From: Desulfosporosinus orientis DSM 765
Lineage (GTDB): Bacteria > Bacillota > Desulfitobacteriia > Desulfitobacteriales > Desulfitobacteriaceae
Reading direction: 5' to 3'
NCBI RefSeq assembly: GCF_000235605.1
Contig: NC_016584.1
Location: 1-64,000, forward strand
Length of the DNA stretch: 64,000 nucleotides
The notes beneath the pieces were generated by a model. The model saw nothing but the letters and a program-made list of their open reading frames with translations, was not told where the DNA came from and did no database searches. Both the position numbers and the translations under genes were made by a program. Positions 19,622 through 28,224 of the stretch are shown here, in pieces (position 1 is the stretch's first letter; each line of letters opens with the position of its first letter).

Positions 19622-19746
19622 GGGGAACTATTCAGGCCAAGCCTGAATATGTTCCCCGAGCACGTTTTTATACCTGTTTCGTAAAAATTCAATCATTTCA
19701 AGGTTTTCTACTTTCATCTGTACTTTCTCCTTGGAATAGAAACAGG
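19622..19746 (+). promoter_or_regulatory. structured 5' leader of the PFOR gene
   Basis: Two helices are visible. GGGGAAC-TATTCAGGC (19622-19637) pairs with GCCTGAATA-T-GTTCCCC (19641-19657) over a CAA loop with one bulge, and would form at the very 5' end of the transcript. CCTGTTTC (19673-19680) can pair with GAAACAGG (19739-19746). No T-run follows the first hairpin at once, so it is not a normal terminator. I do not recognise a known riboswitch or T-box. Confidence 0.45.
19628..19717 (-). CDS. possible 29-residue antisense peptide
   Basis: On the minus strand, opposite the PFOR leader, an ATG is preceded by AAGGAG at 9-base spacing and opens a 29-codon frame, MKVENLEMIEFLRNRYKNVL, ending in WPE. 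The frame ends inside the strong hairpin. The ribosome binding site is better than chance suggests, but no promoter is obvious and I recognise no family. It could equally be a coincidence of structured leader sequence. Confidence 0.25.
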   Translation of the reverse strand: MKVENLEMIEFLRNRYKNVLGEHIQAWPE

Positions 19747-19822
19747 GTCGCCAGGTAGGTGTGGAGTACTTAACTAGGAGTCCAAAAAATTAAATTAATC
19801 ACATGATTAGGGGGAAACAAAA

Positions 19823-22800
19823 ATGGCTAAAATGAAAACTATGGACGGGAATGAGGCGGCTGCTCACGCGTCGTATGCGTTTACGGAAGTCGCAACAATT
19901 TTTCCTATCACTCCATCCTCGACGATGGCCGAATTAGTTGACGAATGGGCTGCTCATGGAAGAAAAAACATTTTTGGCCAGCCAGTCAAAGTTGTTGAAA
20001 TGCAATCAGAGGCTGGAGCTGCCGGTGCGGTACATGGTTCTTTGCAGGCTGGAGCTTTAACCACAACTTATACTGCTTCACAGGGCTTGCTATTAATGAT
20101 TCCCAACATGTATAAAATTGCCGGAGAGCTACTGCCTAGTGTGTTCCATGTAAGCGCCCGTGCACTTGCAACTCACGCCCTTTCAATTTTTGGCGATCAT
20201 CAGGATGTCATGTCCGTACGTGCTACAGGATTTGCTGAACTCTCTTCACATAATGTACAAGAAGCATTAGATTTAGGCTTTATTGCTCATTTGGCCTCTG
20301 TTAAAGGAAGAGTTCCTTTCCTCCATTTCTTTGATGGATTCCGGACATCTCATGAAATTCAAAAAATTGAGGTTCCTGAGTATGAAGAAGTTGGAGCACT
20401 CTTAGATATGGAGGCTGTTCAAGCTTTTCGTGACAGAGCTTTGAATCCTGAACATCCTGTTCTACGTGGTACAGCTCAAAATCCAGATATATATTTCCAA
20501 GGTCGGGAAGCTTCTAACCGTTTCTATAATGTCATCCCTGATATTGTTGAACATTATATGCAAGAGTATAAAAAATTAACCGGCCGAGAGTACCATCCTT
20601 TCCAATATTATGGTGCAGAGGATGCAGAGTACGTAATTGTAGCCATGGGTTCTATCTGTGACACTATTGAGGAAACTATTGACTATCTCGTGGCAAAAGG
20701 AGAAAAAGTTGGGGTTGTTAAAGTACACTTGTTCCGCCCATTCTCCAGTGAATATTTCTTCAAAGTATTACCACAAACCGTTAAGAAAATTGCCGTACTT
20801 GAACGTACTAAAGAACCGGGTTCATTAGGTGAACCTTTATATCTCGATGTTAATGAGCTTTTCTATGACAATGATCTGAAACCTGTCATTGTCGGAGGTC
20901 GTTATGGATTAGGGTCTAAAGATACAACACCATCTCAAATCCTGGCAGTTTACAAAAACCTCAAATCTGAAAATCCTAAAAATGGCTTTACAATCGGCAT
21001 CATTGATGATGTTACCAATAAATCCTTGCCTGAAGATGAAATTATCGATACAGCTCCAGAGGGAACTATTTCCTGTAAATTCTGGGGTCTGGGAGCTGAT
21101 GGTACTGTCGGAGCCAACAAGCAGGCGATTAAAATTATTGGAGATCACACCAGCCTTTATGCTCAAGCCTATTTCCAATATGACAGTAAGAAATCCGGAG
21201 GAATTACGGTTTCTCATCTTCGCTTTGGTAAACAACAAATCAAATCTCCTTATTATGTGACAAATACCAATTACATTGCTTGTCATAACCAAACTTATGT
21301 ATATCAATATGACCTCTTAAAAGGGCTTAAACCGGGCGGCAACTTTGTTTTGAATTGCCAGTGGACACCGGAAGAACTGGATGAGAAGCTCCCGGCTTCT
21401 ATGAAACAAGCTCTGGCCAAAAACAAAGCCAACTTCTATACCATTGATGCTGTATCTATTGCCCGTAAGATCGGTTTAGGATCCCGCATTAATATGATCA
21501 TGCAGGCTGCTTTCTTTAAATTGGCCAATGTGATTCCTGTTGATGAAGCGATAGATTATCTAAAAGCTTCTGTGGTTAAGACCTATGGCAAAAAAGGCCA
21601 AAACATTGTTGACATGAATACAGCAGCCATCGACCAAGGTGTATCTGCTCTTGTGAAAATAGAAATTCCGGCTGCTTGGGAAAATGCTGAGACTGCACAG
21701 GCTGAAGCTGCAGCTGCTGTCGAAGAACCTGATTTCATCAAAAATGTTCTTCGTCCTATGAATGCCTTAGAGGGGGATAATCTGCCTGTCAGTACCTTCG
21801 TTGGCCGTGAAGACGGAACCTTCCCAGTGGGTACCGCCAGCTTCGAAAAACGCGGTATTGGTGTTGTGGTGCCTGAATGGCAAATTGACAATTGCATTCA
21901 ATGTAATCAATGCTCCTATGTTTGCCCTCATGCAGCAATACGTCCCTTCTTAATGGATGAAGAAGAAGTTGAAAATGCTCCTGAAACCTTTATTGGCAAG
22001 AAAGCCCTTGGCAAAGATGTAGGAAATATTCAATTCCGTGTTCAAGTAAGCACCTTAGACTGCACAGGTTGCGGAAACTGTGCTGAAGTTTGCCCTGCTA
22101 AGGTAAAGGCTTTGGTTATGAAACCTGCTGCAGAGCAAATTGAACAACAAGCCGCCAATTGGGAATATGCAGTTACCCTGAAAAATAAGAGTAAGCTTTT
22201 CGATGTTACAACAGTTAAAGGCAGCCAGTTTGCTCAGCCTTTGTTAGAGTTCAATGGTGCTTGCCCAGGATGTGGTGAAACTGCTTATGTTAAGCTTATC
22301 ACTCAATTATTCGGTGATCGTATGATGATCTCCAATGCCACGGGCTGTAGTTCCATCTGGGGTGGAAGTGCTCCTTCCGTTCCATATACCACGAATCAGG
22401 AAGGGAAAGGACCTAGCTGGGCTAATTCCTTATTTGAAGACAATGCTGAGTTTGGTTATGGTATGTACTTGGGAGTACGTCAGATCCGTGAAAAACTGCA
22501 TGACTTAATGACAGAAGCCTTAGAGATGGATATCAATGGTGATCTTAAGGAAGCATTCCAAGAATGGCTGAACGGCTGGGACGATGCTGATGCAAGCAAA
22601 TCAGCAACAGCTAAGATTCTTGCAGGTTTAGAAGGAAACATTGGAGATAACAAGGTACTTGCTGAGATATTCACTAAGAAAGATCATTTAATCAAAAAGT
22701 CTCAGTGGATTCTTGGTGGAGATGGTTGGGCTTATGATATCGGATTTGGTGGTTTAGACCATGTTCTGGCATCCGGAGACGATGTTAATATCTTTGTTAT

Positions 22801-23353
22801 GGATACTGAGGTTTACTCAAATACCGGAGGACAATCCTCAAAATCAACTCCTAGGGCAGCTGTTGCTAAATTTGCTGCCGCCGGTAAGAAGATTCGTAAG
22901 AAAGATCTCGGCATGATTGCTATGAGCTATGGTTATGTTTATGTGGCACAGATTGCCTTAGGATCTAACATGGCACAAACCATTAAGGTTATCAAAGAAG
23001 CCGAAGCTTATAAAGGACCTTCCTTAATCATTGCTTATGCTCCTTGTATCAATCATGGTCTTAAGTCTGGAATGGCTAAGAGTGTTCAAGAACAAAAGAA
23101 AGCTGTTGACGCAGGTTACTGGCATCTTTATCACTTCAACCCAGAACTTATTGATGAAGGAAAGAACCCTTTCAGCCTAGATTCTAAGGAACCTACTGCT
23201 TCCTTCCGTGACTTTATTATGGGTGAGGTTCGTTATTCATCCTTATTGAATACCTTCCCAGAAAGTGCAGAGGAACTCTTTGCAGGTGCCGAAAAATACG
23301 CTAAGGTACGTTATGAGTCCTACAAACGTTTAGCTGAGCAAAAGTGGGACTAA
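19823..23353 (+). CDS. nifJ: pyruvate:ferredoxin (flavodoxin) oxidoreductase
   Basis: A 1176-residue one-chain PFOR that oxidises pyruvate to acetyl-CoA and CO2 and reduces ferredoxin, the central anaerobic pyruvate step. All domains are in one polypeptide. The N-terminal pyruvate-binding part opens MKTMDGNEAAAHASYAFTEV and includes the YTASQGLLLM block. Two 4Fe-4S motifs, CIQCNQCSYVCPHA and CTGCGNCAEVCPAK, lie near residues 690-760. The C-terminal TPP domain has GACPGCGETAY, GDGWAYDIGFGG and DTEVYSNTGGQ. GGGGGAAA precedes the ATG. It is a single-gene unit with its own promoter and terminator, inserted in the replication/repair backbone. Confidence 0.97.
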   Translation: MAKMKTMDGNEAAAHASYAFTEVATIFPITPSSTMAELVDEWAAHGRKNIFGQPVKVVEMQSEAGAAGAVHGSLQAGALTTTYTASQGLLLMIPNMYKIAGELLPSVFHVSARALATHALSIFGDHQDVMSVRATGFAELSSHNVQEALDLGFIAHLASVKGRVPFLHFFDGFRTSHEIQKIEVPEYEEVGALLDMEAVQAFRDRALNPEHPVLRGTAQNPDIYFQGREASNRFYNVIPDIVEHYMQEYKKLTGREYHPFQYYGAEDAEYVIVAMGSICDTIEETIDYLVAKGEKVGVVKVHLFRPFSSEYFFKVLPQTVKKIAVLERTKEPGSLGEPLYLDVNELFYDNDLKPVIVGGRYGLGSKDTTPSQILAVYKNLKSENPKNGFTIGIIDDVTNKSLPEDEIIDTAPEGTISCKFWGLGADGTVGANKQAIKIIGDHTSLYAQAYFQYDSKKSGGITVSHLRFGKQQIKSPYYVTNTNYIACHNQTYVYQYDLLKGLKPGGNFVLNCQWTPEELDEKLPASMKQALAKNKANFYTIDAVSIARKIGLGSRINMIMQAAFFKLANVIPVDEAIDYLKASVVKTYGKKGQNIVDMNTAAIDQGVSALVKIEIPAAWENAETAQAEAAAAVEEPDFIKNVLRPMNALEGDNLPVSTFVGREDGTFPVGTASFEKRGIGVVVPEWQIDNCIQCNQCSYVCPHAAIRPFLMDEEEVENAPETFIGKKALGKDVGNIQFRVQVSTLDCTGCGNCAEVCPAKVKALVMKPAAEQIEQQAANWEYAVTLKNKSKLFDVTTVKGSQFAQPLLEFNGACPGCGETAYVKLITQLFGDRMMISNATGCSSIWGGSAPSVPYTTNQEGKGPSWANSLFEDNAEFGYGMYLGVRQIREKLHDLMTEALEMDINGDLKEAFQEWLNGWDDADASKSATAKILAGLEGNIGDNKVLAEIFTKKDHLIKKSQWILGGDGWAYDIGFGGLDHVLASGDDVNIFVMDTEVYSNTGGQSSKSTPRAAVAKFAAAGKKIRKKDLGMIAMSYGYVYVAQIALGSNMAQTIKVIKEAEAYKGPSLIIAYAPCINHGLKSGMAKSVQEQKKAVDAGYWHLYHFNPELIDEGKNPFSLDSKEPTASFRDFIMGEVRYSSLLNTFPESAEELFAGAEKYAKVRYESYKRLAEQKWD

Positions 23354-23381
23354 GTAGTTTAAATCAAATAATGACTTAAAG

Positions 23382-23420
23382 AAACGGGGAGCTTCCGTAA
23401 GTACGGTGCTCCCCGTTTTT
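23382..23420 (+). terminator. PFOR terminator
   Basis: AAACGGGGAGC pairs with GCTCCCCGTTT around an inner CCGTAAGTACGG hairpin, followed by a T-run. It begins 28 bases after the PFOR stop. Confidence 0.9.
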
Positions 23421-23463
23421 ATATTAGTTCTTCATAATTCCGGGATATTAAGGGAGAATTTCA

Positions 23464-23491
23464 AATAAGGACGGTTCTACTTTGTCCTATT
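23464..23491 (+). repeat. degenerate GGACGGTTCT palindromic repeat
   Basis: aataaGGACGGTTCTacttt is followed by GTCCTATT; AGGAC and GTCCT form a short stem. The GGACGGTTCT core also occurs in the much longer palindrome at 48015-48063, and TGTCCTATTG occurs beside both, which suggests decayed copies of one intergenic element. Confidence 0.45.
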
Positions 23492-23533
23492 GTGCATATT
23501 ATTTACTACACTTTTAGGCAAAGGAGGATTTCC

Positions 23534-23788
23534 ATGACCTTTGTTTTTTTAGGATTATTTGTGGTTCTATTAGCCTTAATTCTACGTTCGTCCTTAGGAC
23601 AACCCCGAATTTTTCTTAAAGTATCAATACATATTCTTGGCGGAATTGTTGGACTGTGGCTTTTTAACTTGCTGCTGACAGTTATAGGATTGGATATACC
23701 CATAAACCTCTTTACTATTTTATTAGTAGGGTTATTGGGTTTTCCAGGTGTTTTAGCTTTATCGGTCTTGCAGCTTTTTGGTATCTAA
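23534..23788 (+). CDS. bofA: pro-sigma-K processing inhibitor BofA
   Basis: An 84-residue integral membrane protein. In B. subtilis BofA holds the SpoIVFB protease inactive in the mother-cell membrane until the forespore signals. It has hydrophobic segments at about 3-17 and 28-48 plus a C-terminal one, with the family-like ending LLGFPGVLALSVLQLFGI. The ATG at 23534 follows AAAGGAGG; an upstream in-frame ATG has no such site. It sits downstream of recR as in Bacillus, but PFOR intervenes here. Confidence 0.88.
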   Translation: MTFVFLGLFVVLLALILRSSLGQPRIFLKVSIHILGGIVGLWLFNLLLTVIGLDIPINLFTILLVGLLGFPGVLALSVLQLFGI

Positions 23789-23805
23789 AACGTCAGACCC
23801 GGACT

Positions 23806-23849
23806 GGCTTGTCCAGGAATCTTACGCGCGTAAGATTCCTGGACAAGCC
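23806..23849. repeat. perfect 44-bp palindrome
   Basis: The left half GGCTTGTCCAGGAATCTTAC plus GC is followed with no spacer by its exact complement, so all 22 pairs are Watson-Crick. It lies 17 bases after bofA and has no T-run on either side, so it is not a standard terminator. It could be a cruciform, a protein binding site or a mobile-element relic. Confidence 0.8.
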
Positions 23850-23861
23850 GAGGGGAAGGAT

Positions 23862-23940
23862 CTCACCTTTGTCGGGATTGCCCAGCTCTAATTAATATTG
23901 ATTTACTGTGCGTTTTCTTGAACATCCTTACAAAGGTGAG
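23862..23940 (+). repeat. 11-bp inverted repeat framing the DUF2935 leader
   Basis: CTCACCTTTGT (23862-23872) and ACAAAGGTGAG (23930-23940) are exact complements separated by 57 bases. The right arm ends 17 bases before the DUF2935 start codon and contains AGGTGAG, so pairing would hide a ribosome-binding-like sequence. Confidence 0.5.
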
Positions 23941-23957
23941 AATAAAATGTTTAAAAG

Positions 23958-24926
23958 TTGAAAGGGGTGTTGGATACGGCTAATGTACCGATGATCGGGG
24001 ATTTTGTGCGGGAGTCGCTGGATTTGCATTTATTTTTTGCACGCATTATGAAAGAACACGCCATATTTATGCAAACCGGATTTTTGCCCAAGGATCTTAC
24101 TTATGCTCAGCAAGCGGAACAATTCAGGTGTCAGTATGACGAAATTATTAAGGAAGCCATTATGCTGGGCGATTGTACTGCATCAATGGATGTCTTAAAA
24201 TCCGGGGAATTGGTTACGGATAAAACTCTGCGCGCTGAACAAAAGACCGAAATGTTGACAGGGATACCCATAGACGTGACCATAACAATGGAAGAAGCGA
24301 ATCTAAAGCCGGATTTAGGAACTATTCCGCCGGGTATAGAACCACAGGTTAACCTCTTAAATCAAAAAGCAATGGCCCTTACAACGGATTTTGCAGGATT
24401 TAAGGAACATGTACTGGAACAAGTCAATCAATGCTGCATCACGACTAATTTATTTCCTATGCAGTATCAACATCTTTATAAAGAAGCAGAATTTTATCTC
24501 AAAGTATTAACGTGGATTCAGAACCATCAGTTTGTCGACGCAAGAGTCAATTTATTAGAACAGAAATTATTCTGGGATGAGATTATGAGAGAACATGCCG
24601 GAATTATAAGGCATTTATTAGATCCATCTGAGAAAGAACTATGTTTTAAAGCCAAAGAATTAGCACTTCGCTTTGAAAAGTTGGAAAAGAAACTAAAAGG
24701 AGAAGGACTGCCGGCTTCGAGTTTCGAAAAACTAGTGCGTGAAAATATTGCTGCAAGTATATCCATAGCTGATTATAAGTCGTCCAGTACAGAACTGCTC
24801 TTAGAATGTCAGATAAAAGCATTGTCCATGTTGTCTCCTTTGTTGACGGATCATACGTTAAGAGAAGCTTATTACTATTTGAGAATCCTGCAGACGTGGA
24901 AAATTGGTTATCTCGGGAATGGTTAA
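23958..24926 (+). CDS. DUF2935 domain protein
   Basis: A 322-residue, predicted all-helical soluble protein of the DUF2935 family, common in spore-forming Clostridia and Bacilli. Two similar halves are visible. The first has ESLDLHLFFARIMKEHAIFMQ (residues about 16-36); the second has EAEFYLKVLTWIQNHQ and then LFWDEIMREHAGIIRHLLDP (near 200-225). The repeated E-x-H residues on helices resemble a metal-binding four-helix bundle, but that is inference. The TTG at 23958 is the longest frame; a TTG four codons later is also possible. It is monocistronic with a strong terminator. Confidence 0.75.
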   Translation: MKGVLDTANVPMIGDFVRESLDLHLFFARIMKEHAIFMQTGFLPKDLTYAQQAEQFRCQYDEIIKEAIMLGDCTASMDVLKSGELVTDKTLRAEQKTEMLTGIPIDVTITMEEANLKPDLGTIPPGIEPQVNLLNQKAMALTTDFAGFKEHVLEQVNQCCITTNLFPMQYQHLYKEAEFYLKVLTWIQNHQFVDARVNLLEQKLFWDEIMREHAGIIRHLLDPSEKELCFKAKELALRFEKLEKKLKGEGLPASSFEKLVRENIAASISIADYKSSSTELLLECQIKALSMLSPLLTDHTLREAYYYLRILQTWKIGYLGNG

Positions 24927-24948
24927 ATAAAAATACAATTTAGTAGAA

Positions 24949-24985
24949 ACAAAAGCCGGAATGCATGCATTCCGGCTTTTGTTTT
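24949..24985 (+). terminator. terminator after DUF2935 gene
   Basis: ACAAAAGCCGGAATGCA is followed by its exact complement, a 34-base perfect palindrome ending in TTTTGTTTT. The A-rich 5' side makes it able to work in both directions. Confidence 0.85.
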
Positions 24986-25063
24986 GGGAGTATAGAACGT
25001 TGTTTTGGAAATACTATGTGAGAAATTTATATAGTACAGCCGCCAAAGAAGCCGGAGGGAACT

Positions 25064-25558
25064 TTGTTTATGATTTTAGTCTTAGTCGGTGTTTTTATTA
25101 CTATTTGCTTTAAATGGGGAGAATGGAGAAATTGGAGATTATATTATCCGACAATTTTGTTTTTAATAGCAGGCGATTTCATTGCAGGTTTTGTTGCTTC
25201 TTCAAAACCCCTATGGAAATATGAAGCAACCATATTTTCCGGCAATGTTACTCAACTATTAGTAGCCTTAATAATTTACCCTTGTACAATCTTAATTTTT
25301 TTTCACTTTATAAAGAAACTAAAAAGTGTATCCTTATATATTTTAATTTGGGTAAGCATTTATGCTTTTTTAGAATATTTTGGTGTAAAGTATCAATATT
25401 TTTCTCATTCTAATGGCTGGAATTTTGGATGCTCTGTGATGTTGGATTTTATTTTATTCTCATTATTGGTAATACATCAGAAAAATCCCGTTTATGCCTG
25501 GATAGTTTCATTTATAACAGGCCTGACCATTACTCTCATTTTTAAACTGCCTATTTAA
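25064..25558 (+). CDS. CBO0543-type integral membrane protein
   Basis: A 164-residue protein with about five hydrophobic segments. The N-terminal pattern KWGEWRNWRLYYPTILFLIAGD, followed by PLWKYE, matches the CBO0543 family of Firmicute membrane proteins, whose function is unknown. The TTG at 25064 has GGAGGGA five bases upstream; an ATG two codons later is an alternative start. A second, longer membrane protein follows 43 bases downstream, probably cotranscribed. Aromatic and isoleucine content is high, as expected for an integral membrane protein. Confidence 0.7.
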   Translation: MFMILVLVGVFITICFKWGEWRNWRLYYPTILFLIAGDFIAGFVASSKPLWKYEATIFSGNVTQLLVALIIYPCTILIFFHFIKKLKSVSLYILIWVSIYAFLEYFGVKYQYFSHSNGWNFGCSVMLDFILFSLLVIHQKNPVYAWIVSFITGLTITLIFKLPI

Positions 25559-25601
25559 TAATTTTGTCTTTAAAATAAAAACTTACTTAATGGAGACTCT
25601 T

Positions 25602-26465
25602 ATGAATTCTGCATTTTGGACAAATACCATATGGTATATTCTTTTAGGTATACTGACGGTTACCGAGATTATACTTTTCATGATTAAAACGGATAAAAAG
25701 TGTATAACTCTGGCTTTTTATTTAACGGTCTTAGGAATTGCTCTTAATTTTGAAACTATAATTCTAATTTTTCTTAATGCCTATGCTTATTATCCAAAGA
25801 TAATTCTACATGCTCCTCTTCCGTTTCATGATGTATTAGCTGGTAACCTTTTTTCCCAGTTTTCAGTATCCGCCACGGTTGTATTTGTTGTAGTTTTTAA
25901 TTTAAAGTTTTATTGGTATTTAATCTTTGCGGGTATCTATGGTCTTATAGAAGAGTTATTTCTTGCTTTGGGGATATATAGCCATCATTGGTATCAAACC
26001 TGGATGACTGTGGTTATCCTGCTGCTGGCTTTCTGGTTAGGCAAAAGGATGTATTCAGGAATCATGAATGGTACAAAGCCCCTTGTATATTACCTTTATA
26101 TTTATTTAGGATTATTTCCGCTAAGCAATATAACCTTGGCTTGGGGGTTAATGTTATCAGGACATCTCGATTTTTGTTCAACCCTGATCAGGGACCCTAT
26201 TATTAGCCGGTTTTTTATTGAAATAGTTTTATTTAATATTTCTGCTCTTGCAAGTATGGTGATTTACTATTCCAGGTTCAGAAAAAAATTGAGCATATTG
26301 GTTTTCGGTATGCTTTATTACCTTTACTATATAGGGTGTAAGCAACATATCATTTGGATTAAAGATGGTTGGTTTTTGTTAGTTACTACCTTGTTAATTT
26401 TATGGATGTACGGATCTGTAGTTATAATGGATTTCCTATATCAAAAAAGTAAGTACAGGCGCTAA
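25602..26465 (+). CDS. uncharacterised multi-pass membrane protein
   Basis: A 287-residue protein with about eight predicted transmembrane segments and almost no soluble domain. I do not recognise a named family; proteins of this look often sit next to CBO0543-type genes in spore formers. Acidic and histidine residues inside or beside helices (ALGIYSHHWYQTWM near residue 125) are the only notable polar cluster. The ATG at 25602 was chosen because GGAG lies seven bases upstream; a codon four triplets earlier overlaps that site. A terminator follows. Confidence 0.6.
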   Translation: MNSAFWTNTIWYILLGILTVTEIILFMIKTDKKCITLAFYLTVLGIALNFETIILIFLNAYAYYPKIILHAPLPFHDVLAGNLFSQFSVSATVVFVVVFNLKFYWYLIFAGIYGLIEELFLALGIYSHHWYQTWMTVVILLLAFWLGKRMYSGIMNGTKPLVYYLYIYLGLFPLSNITLAWGLMLSGHLDFCSTLIRDPIISRFFIEIVLFNISALASMVIYYSRFRKKLSILVFGMLYYLYYIGCKQHIIWIKDGWFLLVTTLLILWMYGSVVIMDFLYQKSKYRR

Positions 26466-26495
26466 CCTGGGTTCAATACTGTCTACAGCATTTTT

Positions 26496-26533
26496 AAGCG
26501 TTTGCTTTGATAATTATCGAAGCAAACGCTTTT
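26496..26533 (+). terminator. terminator before the ger operon
   Basis: AAGCGTTTGCTT pairs exactly with AAGCAAACGCTT across an 11-13 base loop and is followed by TTCT. Confidence 0.75.
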
Positions 26534-26651
26534 CTACTTCTTACTACAGGAAATTCATCAGCTTATCCATTGGTTAGCACATTAAGGGAGAGGGGGTTGG
26601 CGCATAATCAGCTCTTTGTCGGACACAATAAGTTTTGATGGAGGGGATTTT

Positions 26652-28223
26652 ATGCGCAGTTGGCTGAAGATGATTAGAGAACTTACCATTCGTCCAAAAG
26701 GAAATCGAAAAATAAGGAAGTCTCCTGAATATGCCTTTGACGATGATTTAAAAAAACCCTTATCTGGGAAAACCGTAAAGGAAATCTTATCAAAGAGCAG
26801 CGATATTGTCTTCCGGGAGTTTGTGCTTCAAGGCAAAGAACGGATAGACTGCATGTTGGTTGTGGTCGATGGGTTGGTTGATAAAAACTTACTGGATCAG
26901 TTTATTTTAAAACCGCTGATGGTCGATTTATTGGGACATTCTGAATTAGCAGAAGTGGTATTATCCAATGTCATCCAAAAAACCCAGGATAGTTTGCTTC
27001 CGGGTATAGAGGTTCGAAAGATATCGAAAATGGAGGACGCTGTAAATGCAGTCTTATCCGGGGATGCGGTTATTTTTTTCGGGGATTTGACTGAAGCGAT
27101 TGTTATTGGCGCCAGGGGATGGGCGAACCGTGGGGTTAATGAGCCTGAAGCGGAGTCAGTGGTAAAAGGACCCCATGAAGGTTTTTCAGAAACCTTACGA
27201 ATGAATACCTCTCTATTACGTCGTAAGATTAAACACCCTTCACTAAGGCTGATCTCCCTAAAACTAGGGAATATTTCCAATACGGATGTTGTGGTTACCT
27301 ATATTGAGAAAATAGCCAGTCCGGATGTTGTTTCGGAAGTGCTTTTAAGATTAAGTAAAATTGAAATGGATGCCGTTTTAGATGCAGGATATATCGAAGA
27401 AATGATTGAGGATAATCCTTACTCACCCTTTCCTCAAATTGCCTATACAGAGCGTCCGGATGTATTGGCAGGAAAGCTCTTAGAAGGAAAGGTCGGAATT
27501 ATGATTGACGGAACCCCCATCGTCCTTGTGGTTCCGGCTATATTAACTCAGTTCTTAAATATTAATGAAGATTACTATGAACGGGCCATGACAGCTATTC
27601 TTTCTCGTTTTGTGCGTTATGTAGGGGCGTTTATTGCTGTTGTAGCCCCAAGTGTTTATATTGCAGTAACCACATTTCACCAAGAAATTATACCAACCGA
27701 CCTTCTGATGAGTATCGCTGCCGGTCGACAGGGAGTACCTTTTCCGGCATTGTTAGAGGCTTTAACCATGACGGTGGTATTAGAAATATTGCAGGAAGCG
27801 GGACTCCGTTTGCCCAAACCCATCGGCCAGACAATCGGAATTGTAGGGGCTCTTATTATCGGAGATGCGGCTGTCAACGCAGGATTAGTCAGCCCATTGA
27901 TGGTTATTATCATTGGAATAACTGCCGTAGCAAGTTATGCTATTCCCTATTATGATCTGAGCCTTGCTGTTCGGCTGCTTCGTTTTCCACTTATGATTAT
28001 GGCAGGCATTTTAGGTTTTTTTGGGGTAGCGGTAGGTCTTTATGCTCTTTTGATTCATGTGTTAAGCCTTCGTTCTTTTGGAGTTCCATACACTAGTCCG
28101 ATGGCTCCGTTGCGTATCAGGGCTATGCTGCAGGATACGTTTGTTCGGGCTCCATGGTGGGCGTTAAAACGCCGTCCTCAACTAATAGATATTGAGGATC
28201 CCCGATCAAATGGGAAAGGGTAA
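26652..28223 (+). CDS. spore germination protein, GerA/GerKA family A subunit
   Basis: A 523-residue subunit of a nutrient germinant receptor in the spore inner membrane. A soluble N-terminal half (about 1-290) contains the family blocks FREFVLQGKERIDCMLVVVDGL and GFSETLRMNTSLLRRKIKHP. A four- or five-segment membrane domain with GLRLPKPIGQTIGIVGALIIG follows. A short C-terminal tail has the usual RPQLIDIEDPR ending. The ATG at 26652 follows GGAGGGG; an upstream in-frame TTG lacks a site. It is first in an A-B-B-C operon, and the germinant cannot be inferred. Confidence 0.93.
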   Translation: MRSWLKMIRELTIRPKGNRKIRKSPEYAFDDDLKKPLSGKTVKEILSKSSDIVFREFVLQGKERIDCMLVVVDGLVDKNLLDQFILKPLMVDLLGHSELAEVVLSNVIQKTQDSLLPGIEVRKISKMEDAVNAVLSGDAVIFFGDLTEAIVIGARGWANRGVNEPEAESVVKGPHEGFSETLRMNTSLLRRKIKHPSLRLISLKLGNISNTDVVVTYIEKIASPDVVSEVLLRLSKIEMDAVLDAGYIEEMIEDNPYSPFPQIAYTERPDVLAGKLLEGKVGIMIDGTPIVLVVPAILTQFLNINEDYYERAMTAILSRFVRYVGAFIAVVAPSVYIAVTTFHQEIIPTDLLMSIAAGRQGVPFPALLEALTMTVVLEILQEAGLRLPKPIGQTIGIVGALIIGDAAVNAGLVSPLMVIIIGITAVASYAIPYYDLSLAVRLLRFPLMIMAGILGFFGVAVGLYALLIHVLSLRSFGVPYTSPMAPLRIRAMLQDTFVRAPWWALKRRPQLIDIEDPRSNGKG

Positions 28224-28224
28224 T

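Noticed and set aside
19622-19657. Hairpin before PFOR as an intrinsic terminator or T-box
   Set aside because: No T-run follows the hairpin directly, and no T-box sequence or specifier loop was found.
26540-26651. SigG promoter for the ger operon
   Set aside because: CATAATC and CACATTA were considered as -10 boxes, but neither has an acceptable -35 at 17-18 bp, so no call was made.
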